This document shows, in pieces, positions 19,198-33,820 of a stretch of DNA of 64,000 nt. Position 1 is the first letter of the stretch, and every line of letters begins with the position of its first letter. The translations under genes and the position numbers were made by a program. Origin of the DNA: Pluralibacter gergoviae ATCC 33028 = NBRC 105706 (GTDB lineage Bacteria > Pseudomonadota > Gammaproteobacteria > Enterobacterales > Enterobacteriaceae). The notes beneath the pieces were generated by a model. It did no database searches. It was given only the letters and a program-made list of their open reading frames with translations, and was not told the origin of the DNA. The stretch is taken from positions 372,001-436,000 of the forward strand of contig NZ_BCZS01000001.1 of assembly GCF_001598855.1 (NCBI RefSeq), given 5' to 3'.

Positions 19198-19790
19198 CTA
19201 TTTGTGCCTCTCCCTCAACCTCCCCACAACATCCCCCAACCCCAGCCCCCCATCCTGCAACAGCACCATCAAATGATAAACCAAATCCGACGCCTCATTC
19301 TTCAACTCCTCCCTATCACGCACCGTCGCCGCCAGCGCCGTCTCTACGCCTTCCTCGCCCACCTTCTGCGCAATCCGCTTCGTTCCGCTGGCGTACAGCC
19401 TCGCGGTATACGAACTCTCAGGATCGGCGTTTTTCCGCGACGCAATCAGCTCTTCAAGCTGATACAGGAACAGCCACTCGTGGCTCGCCTCGGCGAAGCA
19501 GCTTGAGTTCCCCTTGTGGCAGGTCGGCCCAATTGGATTAACCAGCACCAGCAGCGTATCGTTATCGCAGTCCGGGGAGATGCTCACCAGATTAAGAAAG
19601 TGGCCGGAGGTCTCGCCCTTGGTCCACAGTCGCCCCTTGGTGCGGGAAAAGAACGTCACCTTGCCGGTCTCCAGCGTTTTCGCCAGCGCGTCCTTGTTCA
19701 TATAGCCCAGCATCAGCACTTCGCCGGAGACGGCGTGCTGCACGATGGCCGGCATCATGCCGTCGGTTTTTTCCCAGTCCAGCTTCTCTG

Positions 19791-19797
<7 letters not shown>
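19198..19797 (-). CDS. hisI: Bifunctional phosphoribosyl-AMP cyclohydrolase / phosphoribosyl-ATP pyrophosphatase
   Basis: This fused enzyme (HisIE, 199 residues) catalyses steps two and three of histidine synthesis. The N-terminal HisI domain (about 1-110) has the metal sites [10 protein letters not shown] and [11 protein letters not shown]. The C-terminal HisE domain (about 115-199) has [11 protein letters not shown] and [14 protein letters not shown]. It is the last gene of the operon and overlaps the end of hisF by 7 bp. Its size is usual for enterobacteria. Confidence 0.97.
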
Positions 19798-25302
<5,505 letters not shown>

Positions 25303-25307
25303 GGCCG

Positions 25308-26207
25308 TTACTCCATCATCTTCTCAATCGGCAGCACCAGAATGGAGCTTGCCCCCAGCGCCTTCAGTTTTTCCATGGTTTCCCAGAACAGGGTTTCGCT
25401 GCTGACCATGTGCATCGCCACCCGCTGCTGGTCGCCCGCCAGCGGCAGAATGGTCGGGCGCTCGGCGCCCGGCAGCAGGGCGACAACCTCTTCCAGACGC
25501 TCGGTCGGCGCGTGCATCATGATGTACTTCGACTCGCGGGCCTGAATGACGCCCTGAATGCGGGTCAGCAGTTTATCGATAAGCTGCTGTTTGGCCTCCG
25601 GCATCTCGCCGTCGCGCTGGATCAGGCAGGCCTTCGAGCGGTAAATCACTTCGACTTCGCGCAGGCCGTTGGCCTCAAGGGTCGCACCGGTGGAGACCAG
25701 ATCGCAGATGGCGTCGGCAAGGCCGGCGCGGGGGGCCACTTCCACCGAGCCGTTCAGCAGGCAGGACTTAAAGGAGATGCCCTTCTGATCGAGGTAGCGC
25801 TTGAGCAGGTGCGGGTAGGAGGTGGCGATACGCTTGCCGTCCAGCGCCGCCGGGCCGTTCCACGCTTCATCCACCGGCGTTGCCAGCGACAGGCGGCAGC
25901 CGCCGAAGTCGAGGCGGCGCAGGGTAAAGTAGCGCGGATCTTCGCCCTGGGCGCGGCGGTCCAGCAGCTCCTCTTCCAGCACGTTTTCGCCGATAATGCC
26001 AAGGTCCACCACGCCGTCCATCACCAGGCCCGGAATGTCGTCGTCGCGCACGCGCAGGATATCAATCGGCATATTCTCCGCCATCGCGATCAGGCGCTGG
26101 GTGTGGAGGTTGATTTTTATGCCGCAGCGGGCGAGCAATTCGCGTGAATCATCGCTTAAACGCCCGGATTTCTGCATAGCTATGCGTAAACGGCTGTTGT
26201 CTAACAT
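25308..26207 (-). CDS. hisG: ATP phosphoribosyltransferase (HisG, long form)
   Basis: HisG catalyses the first committed, feedback-inhibited step of the pathway. It is the long 299-residue form with a C-terminal regulatory domain. The start at 26207 ([19 protein letters not shown]) is the family start. The frame stays open upstream through the attenuator, but that part cannot be genuine. Expression is controlled by the hisL attenuator just upstream. Confidence 0.97.
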   Translation of the reverse strand: MLDNSRLRIAMQKSGRLSDDSRELLARCGIKINLHTQRLIAMAENMPIDILRVRDDDIPGLVMDGVVDLGIIGENVLEEELLDRRAQGEDPRYFTLRRLDFGGCRLSLATPVDEAWNGPAALDGKRIATSYPHLLKRYLDQKGISFKSCLLNGSVEVAPRAGLADAICDLVSTGATLEANGLREVEVIYRSKACLIQRDGEMPEAKQQLIDKLLTRIQGVIQARESKYIMMHAPTERLEEVVALLPGAERPTILPLAGDQQRVAMHMVSSETLFWETMEKLKALGASSILVLPIEKMME

Positions 26208-26255
26208 TCTCTTTATCCTCGTCGTCCTGTCTGTACTGTACGCAATTGCGCTCAA

Positions 26256-26293
26256 CAAAAAAGCCCCCGGAAGAGCGATCTTCCGGGGGCTTT
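26256..26293 (-). terminator. his operon attenuator (terminator hairpin)
   Basis: AAAGCCCCCGGAAGA at 26260-26274 pairs perfectly with TCTTCCGGGGGCTTT at 26279-26293 around a 4-base loop. On the minus strand it is followed by six T. It lies between the hisL stop and hisG. Rapid translation of the histidine codons of hisL lets it form. Ribosome stalling would favour the alternative antiterminator fold. Confidence 0.95.
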
Positions 26294-26353
26294 CTTTGCG
26301 TTCATGCACCGCTGGAAGATCCAAACGTCTTCCAGCACACATCGCCTGAAAGA

Positions 26354-26404
26354 CTAGTCAGGGTGATGGTGATGATGGTGCTGTTTGAACTGAACGCTAA
26401 TCAT
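26354..26404 (-). CDS. hisL: his operon leader peptide
   Basis: A 16-codon reading frame encodes [16 protein letters not shown], with six consecutive histidine codons. This is the classical leader of the his attenuator; E. coli has seven His. It is placed about 60 bp before the attenuator hairpin. Confidence 0.96.
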   Translation of the reverse strand: MISVQFKQHHHHHHPD

Positions 26405-26580
26405 AAAAAATCTCGTTGAATGCTTATGCATTTGATGCCTTTTAACCTAAACCACTTTTGTGACCGAAAGCAAGGTCTTTTTTCTATCATTAATTCATTT
26501 CATATTCAGCGGATAAATTGTCAGCCGCTCCCGGCTGGCGTAGCCTTAATGAAGGAAGACGACGAGCCGGGAGAAAGGGC

Positions 26581-27399
26581 ATGAAGAAGGTCGCAATTGT
26601 AGGATTAGGCTGGCTGGGTATGCCGCTGGCGTTAGCCATGACGGCGCGGGGCTGGCAGGTGAGTGGAAGCAAAACTACCGAAGACGGCGCAGAGGCGGCG
26701 CGGATGTGCGGCATTGACGGCTACCCGCTGCGCCTGACGCCGGTGCTGGAGGCCGACAGCGACGATCTGGAAGCATTAATGAACGTCGACGCGCTGGTCA
26801 TCACGCTGCCCGCGCGGCGCAGCGGCCCCGGCGATGATTTTTACCGGCAGGCGGTGCAGGAGATTGTCGACAGCGCGCTGGCCCACCGCGTGCCGCGCAT
26901 TCTCTTTACCAGCTCCACGTCGGTTTATGGCAAAGGGGAGGGGACGCAAAAGGAGAGTTCGCCGCGCCATCCCGTCACCGCCAGCGGGCGCGTGCTTAAA
27001 GAGCTGGAGGACTGGCTGCACAACCTTCCCGGCACCTCCGTCGATATCCTGCGCCTGGCCGGGCTGGTGGGGCCGGGGCGTCATCCGGGCCGCTTCTTTG
27101 CCGGCAAATCGGCACCGGACGGCCAGCAGGGCGTCAACCTGGTGCATCTTGAGGACGTTATCTCTGCGATTATGCTGCTGCTGCAGGCCCCGAAGGGCGG
27201 ACACATCTATAATTTATGTGCGCCCGGCCATCCGGCGCGCAAAACGTTCTATCCGCAAATGGCCCGCGAGCTGGGCCTGGCGCCGCCGGTGTTCAGCGAC
27301 AGTAGCGATAAAGGACGCATCATCGACGGCAACAGAATTTGCGCCGAGCTGGGGTTTGAGTATCAGTATCCGGATCCGCTGGTGATGCCTCTGGAGTAA
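26581..27399 (+). CDS. yeeZ: NAD(P)-dependent epimerase/dehydratase family protein (YeeZ)
   Basis: This is a 272-residue extended-SDR-like protein with a Rossmann motif at the N-terminus (AIVGLGWLGMPLALAM) and LFTSSTSVYGKGEG in the position of the SDR active site. It is divergent from the his operon, as in E. coli. The start at 26581 follows a GGGAGAAAGG ribosome site, and the frame upstream of it has no family similarity. The substrate is unknown. A role in sugar or cell-envelope metabolism is only suggested by the family. Confidence 0.88.
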   Translation: MKKVAIVGLGWLGMPLALAMTARGWQVSGSKTTEDGAEAARMCGIDGYPLRLTPVLEADSDDLEALMNVDALVITLPARRSGPGDDFYRQAVQEIVDSALAHRVPRILFTSSTSVYGKGEGTQKESSPRHPVTASGRVLKELEDWLHNLPGTSVDILRLAGLVGPGRHPGRFFAGKSAPDGQQGVNLVHLEDVISAIMLLLQAPKGGHIYNLCAPGHPARKTFYPQMARELGLAPPVFSDSSDKGRIIDGNRICAELGFEYQYPDPLVMPLE

Positions 27400-27437
27400 A
27401 CCGCAGCGGTGATGGCTCTCTGAGTAAAGGAGGGAAC

Positions 27438-28355
27438 ATGAAGCCGCTGCTGGAAGTTTTGCTGATCCTCGACGCGCTGGACAAAGAGGGAAGCTTCGCC
27501 GCCGCCTCGGCGAAGCTCTTCAAAACGCCGTCTGCGCTGAGCTACACCGTTCAGCGCCTGGAGAGCGACCTCAATATTCTGCTGCTCGACCGCAGCGGCC
27601 ACCGGGCCAGGTTTACCCGTACCGGGCAGATGCTGCTGGAGAAAGGGCGGGACGTACTGCAAACCGTCCGCGAGCTGGAGAAGCAGGCCGTAAAGCTGCA
27701 CGAAGGCTGGGAGCACGATCTGGTGCTCGGCGTCGACGACACCTTTCCCTTCTCCCTGCTGGCGCCGCTTATCGAACAGTTTTACCTTCATCACAGCGTT
27801 ACCCGCCTGACCTTTATTAATGGCGTGCTCGGCGGCTCCTGGGAGGCGCTGCTCCAGGGGCGGGCGGATATCATTATCGGCGCCCTGCGCGAGCCGCCGC
27901 CGGTGAGCCACTTCGGTTTTGCGCCGCTGGGCCGCCTGGAGCAGATTTTTGCCGTCGCGCCCCATCATCCGCTGGCGTCGGAGCCGGAGCCGCTCAGCCG
28001 GCGGACCGTGCGCCGCTTTCGCGCCGTTGTCGTCGGCGATGCCGCCGGGAGCGACTGCCCGCCGTTCCGCCAACTGCTGCAGGATCAGGAGGCGATCACC
28101 GTCTTTGATTTTAAGACCAAGCTCGAACTGCAGATAAGCGGCCTCGGCTGCGGCTATATCCCGCGCTACATGGCCCAGCGCTACCTCGACAGCGGGGCGC
28201 TGATTGAGAAACAAATCACCCCTCAGGCCGGGCCTGAAGCGGTATGGATTGGCTGGAATGAACAGACCGCGGGCCTTGCCTGCGGCTGGTGGCGGGACGC
28301 GGTTTTGACCAATAATGCTATCGCTTCCGTCTATCGCAACTGCGTCGACGAATAA
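27438..28355 (+). CDS. yeeY: LysR-family transcriptional regulator (YeeY-like)
   Basis: The 305-residue protein has an N-terminal winged helix-turn-helix (about residues 5-62, EGSFAAASAKLFKTPSALSY then TVQRLESDL). A periplasmic-binding-like effector domain follows from about residue 90. It lies 38 bp after yeeZ and ahead of plaP, the E. coli position of yeeY. The effector and targets are not known from the sequence. Confidence 0.85.
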   Translation: MKPLLEVLLILDALDKEGSFAAASAKLFKTPSALSYTVQRLESDLNILLLDRSGHRARFTRTGQMLLEKGRDVLQTVRELEKQAVKLHEGWEHDLVLGVDDTFPFSLLAPLIEQFYLHHSVTRLTFINGVLGGSWEALLQGRADIIIGALREPPPVSHFGFAPLGRLEQIFAVAPHHPLASEPEPLSRRTVRRFRAVVVGDAAGSDCPPFRQLLQDQEAITVFDFKTKLELQISGLGCGYIPRYMAQRYLDSGALIEKQITPQAGPEAVWIGWNEQTAGLACGWWRDAVLTNNAIASVYRNCVDE

Positions 28356-28452
28356 TCAGCCGCTTAGATCAAGAAATTTCCCGATGCCGCCCTGGCCGGC
28401 TTGTGTTTCACCAGGGAAGGGGGCAGAATACGCGCCAGCAAAAAATGAGACT

Positions 28453-28488
28453 AACCGACGCTGTTCAAAAGGCGCCGGTTATTTTTTT
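28453..28488 (+). terminator. Terminator after yeeY
   Basis: AACCGACGC pairs with GCGCCGGTT (one mismatch) around a 10-base loop, followed by A and seven T. Confidence 0.75.
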
Positions 28489-28634
28489 GCTACACACTCA
28501 TTCAAATAAAGAGGCCGGGCTCCGTACCGGATAGATACTTACCAAAAATCGACAGTTGTTGTCGCCGAGGATTAAACAAAAAATGGGGCAATTTTTTGCT
28601 TACGCGACGGCGTTCGCCGTAAAGGGGAATGACC

Positions 28635-29993
28635 ATGTCGCATAACGTTACTCCAAACACCTCTCGCGTGGAATTACGTAAAACGCTTACGCTGGTTCCG
28701 GTTGTCATGATGGGCCTTGCCTATATGCAGCCGATGACGCTGTTCGATACGTTCGGTATCGTTTCGGGCATGACCGATGGTCACGTTCCGACAGCCTATG
28801 CCTTTGCCCTGATAGCCATCCTGTTTACCGCCCTGAGCTACGGTAAGCTGGTGAAGCGCTATCCGTCAGCGGGCTCTGCCTACACCTATGCCCAGAAATC
28901 CATCAGCCCGACCGTGGGCTTTATGGTGGGCTGGTCGTCGCTGCTCGACTACCTGTTCGCGCCGATGATCAACATCCTGCTGGCAAAAATCTATTTTGAA
29001 GCGCTGGTGCCGTCGATTCCGTCGTGGATCTTCGTGGTGGCGCTGGTGGCCTTCATGACCGCCTTTAACCTGCGCAGCCTGAAATCTGTGGCCAACTTCA
29101 ACACCGTGATCGTGGTGCTGCAGGTGGTGCTGATTGCGGTGATCCTCGGCATGGTTATTTTCGGCGTATTCGAAGGTGAAGGTGCCGGTACGCTGGCCAG
29201 CAGCAGGCCGTTCTGGTCCGGCGACGCGCACGTGATCCCGATGATCACCGGGGCGACGATCCTCTGCTTCTCCTTTACCGGTTTTGACGGCATCAGCAAC
29301 CTGTCGGAAGAGACCAAAGACGCAGAGCGCGTTATTCCGCGCGCCATCTTCCTGACCGCGCTGATCGGCGGCCTGATCTTTATCTTCGCCACCTACTTCC
29401 TGCAGCTGTACTTCCCGGACATCTCCCGCTTCAAGGATCCGGATGCCTCGCAGCCGGAGATCATGCTGTACGTGGCCGGTAAATTCTTCCAGGTCGGGGC
29501 GCTGATTTTCTCCACCATCACCGTACTGGCCTCCGGTATGGCCGCCCACGCGGGCGTGGCGCGCCTGATGTACGTGATGGGCCGCGACGGCGTGTTCCCG
29601 AAGAGCTTCTTCGGCTACGTGCACCCGAAATGGCGTACCCCGGCGATGAACATCATTCTGGTCGGCGTGATTGCCCTGCTGGCGATTAAATTCGACCTGG
29701 TGATGGCGACGGCGCTGATTAACTTTGGTGCGCTGGTGGCGTTTACCTTCGTTAACCTGTCGGTGATCTCGCAGTTCTGGATCCGCGAGAAGCGCAACAA
29801 GACGCTGAAAGACCACTTCCAGTATCTGTTCCTGCCGATGTGCGGTGCCATGACCGTCGGCGCGCTGTGGGTCAACCTCGAAGAGAGCTCGATGGTGCTG
29901 GGCCTGATCTGGGCCGCCGTGGGGCTGATTTACCTGGCCTGCGTGACCAAAAGCTTCCGTAACCCGGTGCCGCAGTACGAAGACATCGCCTAA
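28635..29993 (+). CDS. plaP: Putrescine importer PlaP (APC superfamily)
   Basis: This is a 452-residue twelve-helix transporter nearly identical to E. coli PlaP (YeeF), a low-affinity putrescine:H+ symporter linked to putrescine-dependent surface motility. Conserved APC features are visible in [19 protein letters not shown] (TM1) and [20 protein letters not shown] (TM6 region). The second of two adjacent ATG codons (28635) is chosen because AAGGGG is then about 8 bases upstream. It is a monocistronic gene with its own terminator. Confidence 0.94.
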   Translation: MSHNVTPNTSRVELRKTLTLVPVVMMGLAYMQPMTLFDTFGIVSGMTDGHVPTAYAFALIAILFTALSYGKLVKRYPSAGSAYTYAQKSISPTVGFMVGWSSLLDYLFAPMINILLAKIYFEALVPSIPSWIFVVALVAFMTAFNLRSLKSVANFNTVIVVLQVVLIAVILGMVIFGVFEGEGAGTLASSRPFWSGDAHVIPMITGATILCFSFTGFDGISNLSEETKDAERVIPRAIFLTALIGGLIFIFATYFLQLYFPDISRFKDPDASQPEIMLYVAGKFFQVGALIFSTITVLASGMAAHAGVARLMYVMGRDGVFPKSFFGYVHPKWRTPAMNIILVGVIALLAIKFDLVMATALINFGALVAFTFVNLSVISQFWIREKRNKTLKDHFQYLFLPMCGAMTVGALWVNLEESSMVLGLIWAAVGLIYLACVTKSFRNPVPQYEDIA

Positions 29994-30014
29994 TCTGCGC
30001 ACGATCTGACGAGC

Positions 30015-30055
30015 AAGCCCGGAATTGCGAGCGCGATTCCGGGCTTTGTTTTTTC
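30015..30055 (+). terminator. Terminator after plaP
   Basis: AAGCCCGGAAT at 30015-30025 pairs with ATTCCGGGCTT at 30036-30046, followed by GTTTTTT. Confidence 0.9.
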
Positions 30056-30131
30056 TTACGCTTACCGCTTTCTTCCCCGCCCGACTTTCCGTTAGGCTGC
30101 GGACATCTTATTTCCCGCAAAGGCAATGGAT

Positions 30132-31046
30132 ATGTCCGCCAGAAAAGGAACAGGAAAGCGCCCCGGGTCGCCCACGCCCCACGATCTGACCTTTAAGCAG
30201 TTTCTGACGCACCCGGATATCGCCCGCGACTTTATCCTGCTTCACCTGCCGCCTGAACTTCAGGCCGCGTGTGATTTATCTACCCTTCAACTGGAGTCCG
30301 GAAGCTTCGTCGAGCCTGGTCTAAGACCTTTCTTTAGCGATGTGCTCTACAGCATGAAGACCGTTTCCGGACATTCTGGTTACGTTCACGTGCTGATTGA
30401 GCACCAGTCGACGCCGGATAAACAGATGGCTTTCCGGCTGCTGCGCTACGCGGTTGGCGCGATGCAGCGCCACCTTGATGCCGGGCACAAGGCGCTGCCG
30501 CTGGTGATCCCGGTTCTGTTTTACGCCGGCAGGCGCACGCCTTATCCGTATTCGACCCGCTGGCTGGATGCGTTTGCCGAACCGGCGTTGGCGGAAAAGC
30601 TCTATTCTGGCCACTTCCCGCTGGTTGACGTGACGACTATTGCGGATGATAGAATCATGACGCACCGCAGGATGGCTGCGCTGACGCTGCTGCAGAAGCA
30701 TATTCACCGGCGGGATTTGTCGGCACTGGTTGAACGTCTGGCTCAGCTTTTACGCGCAGAGCCCATTGCAGAGACGCAACTGGCGGCGCTGATTAACTAT
30801 CTGGTGCAGACGGGAGAGACGTCAGAGGCCGAGGCCTTTGTACGCGAGCTGGCGCGGTGGGTGCCGCAGCATGGAGAGAAACTGATGACAATTGCAGAAC
30901 AGCTGGAACAAAACGGGTTCAGAAAAGGCGTGGAGATGACGAAGCGAGAAGTCGCCCGCTCCATGCTGCAAAACGGCATCGACTGGCGCCTTGTCAGCAA
31001 AGTCACCGGCCTAACGAAAGAACAAGTGGCGCAGCTGCGCCACTGA
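30132..31046 (+). CDS. Rpn family recombination-promoting nuclease / putative transposase (YhgA-like)
   Basis: This 304-residue protein of the Rpn/transposase_31 family has a PD-(D/E)XK nuclease core. It has the family N-terminus TPHDLTFKQFLTHPDIARDF, Asp about residue 70 in FFSDVLYS, and Glu-x-Gln about residue 90 in LIEHQSTPDKQMAFRLLRY. The C-terminal part (VSKVTGLTKEQVAQL) is a small helical domain. E. coli Rpn proteins are reported DNA endonucleases that stimulate RecA-independent recombination. Shorter products translated from inside the gene act as antitoxins. The start at 30132 is preferred over 30126 for spacing to AAAGG. It is tail-to-tail with sbcB. Confidence 0.9.
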   Translation: MSARKGTGKRPGSPTPHDLTFKQFLTHPDIARDFILLHLPPELQAACDLSTLQLESGSFVEPGLRPFFSDVLYSMKTVSGHSGYVHVLIEHQSTPDKQMAFRLLRYAVGAMQRHLDAGHKALPLVIPVLFYAGRRTPYPYSTRWLDAFAEPALAEKLYSGHFPLVDVTTIADDRIMTHRRMAALTLLQKHIHRRDLSALVERLAQLLRAEPIAETQLAALINYLVQTGETSEAEAFVRELARWVPQHGEKLMTIAEQLEQNGFRKGVEMTKREVARSMLQNGIDWRLVSKVTGLTKEQVAQLRH

Positions 31047-31069
31047 AATCCGGCGGCCCGCCGGCCGCC

Positions 31070-32536
31070 TTACACTATCTCCTGCGCATATTGCCACAGC
31101 GCCTTCAGCAGCTTCAGCTTTTCCGCGTCATTCTCATACTGGCCGTAGAGCGTCTCCAGCTCGCGGGCGTAGGCCTCGAGAAACTCCGGGGTAAACACAT
31201 TGCGGCGGTGCTGCAGCCAGCGCGCCTGCTCGGCTTCATCCAGCGTGCCCGGAAAGTTGCGGGCGCGGTAGTTAAACAGCAGCTTCTCGATGCGCTTATC
31301 GGCAAAGGTTAAATCCAGCGCCGGCAGGTTGCGCGGCTCGGTCTCCAGCAGGATCTTCATCGCCGCCCGGTCGGCATCGCTGAAAAAGCCGTTATAGAGC
31401 TGGGCGTCGACGTTCTCCGACGGCACAAACGGCTCCGCCTCGGCGAAAATTGCCAGCGCCTTATCGCGCACCTGCGGGTTATCGCGCAGCAGCTTCAGAT
31501 TATCGAGGCAGCGCTGGCGGTCGACGCCCAGCCGCTCGGCGTCCTCCGGGCGCAGGGTATTGGCTTTCGCCAGCACCGGGCACTTGTTGAGGTGTACCAG
31601 CTTCACCGGCACCGCCGCCAGTTCGCCCAGATCCGCTTTTGGCGTATACAGCCGCTCGCGCAGGGCATCGGCATCCAGCTCCAGCAGCGGCGCCATATCA
31701 CCCGCAAGATCGACCGTAATTACCGCGTTGCGGTTATCCGGATGCCACGCCAGGGGGGCAATCCAGCTGGTGTTGCCGCGCGCGGCGCCGAACATGCCGG
31801 AGACGTGCACCAGCGGCGCCATCTGCGCGACGTCAATCAGCGTCGCCAGCTTGTTTTTGCCGCGGTACGTATAGAGATAGTCAAACAGCCGCGGCTGCTT
31901 CTCTTTCACCAGTTTTGCCATGGCGATGGTGGCGTACACGTCGGCCATCGCATCGTGGGCGTTGCTGTGCTCAATGCCGTTGGCTTTCGTCAGGTGCTCC
32001 AGGCGAAAGCTCGGCAGCCCGTCGTCGTTCTCCGGCCAGTTGATGCCGTCCGGGCGCAGGGCGTAGCAGGCGCGCATCACGTCGAGCAGATCCCAGCGCG
32101 AGTTGCGGTTCTGCCAGCTCCAGCCGTAGGGATCGTAAAAATTGCGATAGAGAATGTTGCGGGTCACCTCATCGTCGAAGCGGACGTTGTTATAGCCCAC
32201 CACGCAGGTTTCCGACACCGTAAACAGATCGTGAATGCGGCGGGCAAACGCGGCCTCGTTATCGCCCTTGGCGCGGGCCTCCTGCGGAGTGATCCCGGTG
32301 ATCAGCACGGCTTCAGGCTGGGGCAGATAGTCATCCGCCGGCCGGCAGTAAAATACCTCCGGCTCGCCGATAAGGTTGAAGTCGCCGTCGGTGCGGATGG
32401 CCGCGAACTGCGCCGGCCTGTCGAGCTGGGGGCTGGTGCCGAAAGTTTCGTAGTCGTGGAAGAGGAATGTGCTCTTTGGGGTATCGCTGCTGTTTTTCAC
32501 CTGATGTACATGTCCGCTTTTTTTATCTGTCGGCAT
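31070..32536 (-). CDS. sbcB: Exonuclease I
   Basis: ExoI degrades single-stranded DNA 3' to 5' and takes part in recombination and mismatch repair. The DEDDh motif starts at FLFHDYETFGTSP. NAHDAMADVYATIAMAK carries the third and fourth catalytic residues, and SH3-like and C-terminal helical domains follow. The protein has 488 residues, slightly longer than the E. coli enzyme (about 475), because of an extra N-terminal tail (GHVHQVKNSS). The ATG at 32536 follows a weak GAGAG. A shorter start cannot be excluded. In E. coli sbcB lies next to dacD, whereas here a fimbrial operon separates them. Confidence 0.96.
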   Translation of the reverse strand: MPTDKKSGHVHQVKNSSDTPKSTFLFHDYETFGTSPQLDRPAQFAAIRTDGDFNLIGEPEVFYCRPADDYLPQPEAVLITGITPQEARAKGDNEAAFARRIHDLFTVSETCVVGYNNVRFDDEVTRNILYRNFYDPYGWSWQNRNSRWDLLDVMRACYALRPDGINWPENDDGLPSFRLEHLTKANGIEHSNAHDAMADVYATIAMAKLVKEKQPRLFDYLYTYRGKNKLATLIDVAQMAPLVHVSGMFGAARGNTSWIAPLAWHPDNRNAVITVDLAGDMAPLLELDADALRERLYTPKADLGELAAVPVKLVHLNKCPVLAKANTLRPEDAERLGVDRQRCLDNLKLLRDNPQVRDKALAIFAEAEPFVPSENVDAQLYNGFFSDADRAAMKILLETEPRNLPALDLTFADKRIEKLLFNYRARNFPGTLDEAEQARWLQHRRNVFTPEFLEAYARELETLYGQYENDAEKLKLLKALWQYAQEIV

Positions 32537-32755
32537 TTATACTCTCTGCCGCCGTTTCGCTTTACCGCGGCCGCGCCGCCGGTATCTGTATTTGCCGAAG
32601 TCGGCACCGGGAGCGGACGCGCGTCCGCCGTCGCCGGGTAGGGAACAGCGCGAGCGTCAACTCAGGCTGCGACCTCCTATGGTAAACCATATTCGCGGGC
32701 ATCTGAAATGGCCGGTTGCGACCGCTGCCCCGGCGAAAAAAGAGGGCGGCCGGGC

Positions 32756-33820
32756 TCAGGGATAAATAATATTCAGCGTCGCCGTGGTGTTGATCGTTCC
32801 CTGAGTTAGCGCATGGGGATCCCAGGTGTAGTAGTAAACGCCCATCGGGATGGAAAAACTCGCCGCCAGCGGCGCGCCGGCAGCGACGCTAAAAAGGGCC
32901 GTTGCGTTGCCCCTGACGGTTCCCGACGATGACAAGGTGACCGGCTTTTGCGGGTTGTCACGCGTCACCAGCCGCAGCCCCAGGCCTTTAGCTGCCTGCG
33001 GCGAAGCGTCGGTCAACACGGTCGCATCGCCGGATAGCAGCGTGTTACTGGATAAGAAGACTTCAATCGCCCGATTGGCCGTGGCGTTGCTCTGCCGGTT
33101 GTCGCAGCGTAAGTTGAGCGTAAAAGGCGTATAGCCCGGCTGCTGCTGCCCGAGAACCTGATTGAGTCCCAGCGTCGGCAGCACGACGGACATGCCCGGA
33201 TTGGTGAAGGCACAGGTGGTCAGCTTCGGCGCGTAGCGGATGTTCATCGGCTGGCCGAACATATCCCGCACATCATACGGCCAGTTGAAGCCGCTAAACA
33301 GCCACTGAAGGATCTTGAGCAGTTGCTTTAACGGCCAGCCGATAATCTCCAGAAACGACATCCCGCTCAGGTCCGTGACGAAGAGCACATCTGCAAGATT
33401 GGCGGTATCACCCGCCACCGCCGTGCCGCTTTTGTTCACCAGCGTAAAGCGAATGGTCATGGGCGTATTAAGCTCTGAGGCGCTATGGCTGTAGCCCTTA
33501 AGCGTGACGTTCGGGATGTCGTTCGTGATCTCCGCCCGGATGTTATAGCTGCCGTTATTAAACCCAAGAATGGTCTCGTAGCTATCGTCGGTGTTGAGAA
33601 TTTTGGTATAGCCAAACTTGCTGCTGTCGGTCGTACAGCTGAAAGAGCCGCTGTACTGGGTGCTGAGCGACGTGGTCCATTCTGGCGTCGCCGGCGTGAG
33701 CTTATCGGATAGATCGAGAGTAATCGGCGGCGCATAGCTGACGCTGTTACCGTGGCAGGTGGCGTGGCAATAGCCACTGAAGAGGGCCAGTATCAGGAAG
33801 AGGGCGAAGCGGTTATTCAT
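32756..33820 (-). CDS. Fimbrial tip adhesin (two-domain, FimH/MrkD-like)
   Basis: The 354-residue exported protein has a signal peptide ending about residue 20 (LFSGYCHA) and an N-terminal receptor-binding domain to about residue 150. The C-terminal pilin domain spans about 195-354 and ends in TINTTATLNIIYP, the beta strand used in donor-strand exchange. It is the last gene of the operon and overlaps the usher by 8 bp. A hydrophobic, Trp-rich stretch at residues 153-180 (FLEIIGWPLKQLLKILQWLF) between the domains is unusual for a tip adhesin. The receptor is unknown. Confidence 0.85.
   Translation of the reverse strand: MNNRFALFLILALFSGYCHATCHGNSVSYAPPITLDLSDKLTPATPEWTTSLSTQYSGSFSCTTDSSKFGYTKILNTDDSYETILGFNNGSYNIRAEITNDIPNVTLKGYSHSASELNTPMTIRFTLVNKSGTAVAGDTANLADVLFVTDLSGMSFLEIIGWPLKQLLKILQWLFSGFNWPYDVRDMFGQPMNIRYAPKLTTCAFTNPGMSVVLPTLGLNQVLGQQQPGYTPFTLNLRCDNRQSNATANRAIEVFLSSNTLLSGDATVLTDASPQAAKGLGLRLVTRDNPQKPVTLSSSGTVRGNATALFSVAAGAPLAASFSIPMGVYYYTWDPHALTQGTINTTATLNIIYP

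Noticed and set aside
26208..26342. N-terminal extension of hisG
   Set aside because: It would translate through the attenuator hairpin, and known HisG starts at 26207.
30001..30190. Repeated ACGATCTGAC at 30001 and 30181 as possible attachment-site duplication
   Set aside because: Only 10 bp match. The second copy is inside conserved coding sequence of the Rpn gene and there is no integrase.
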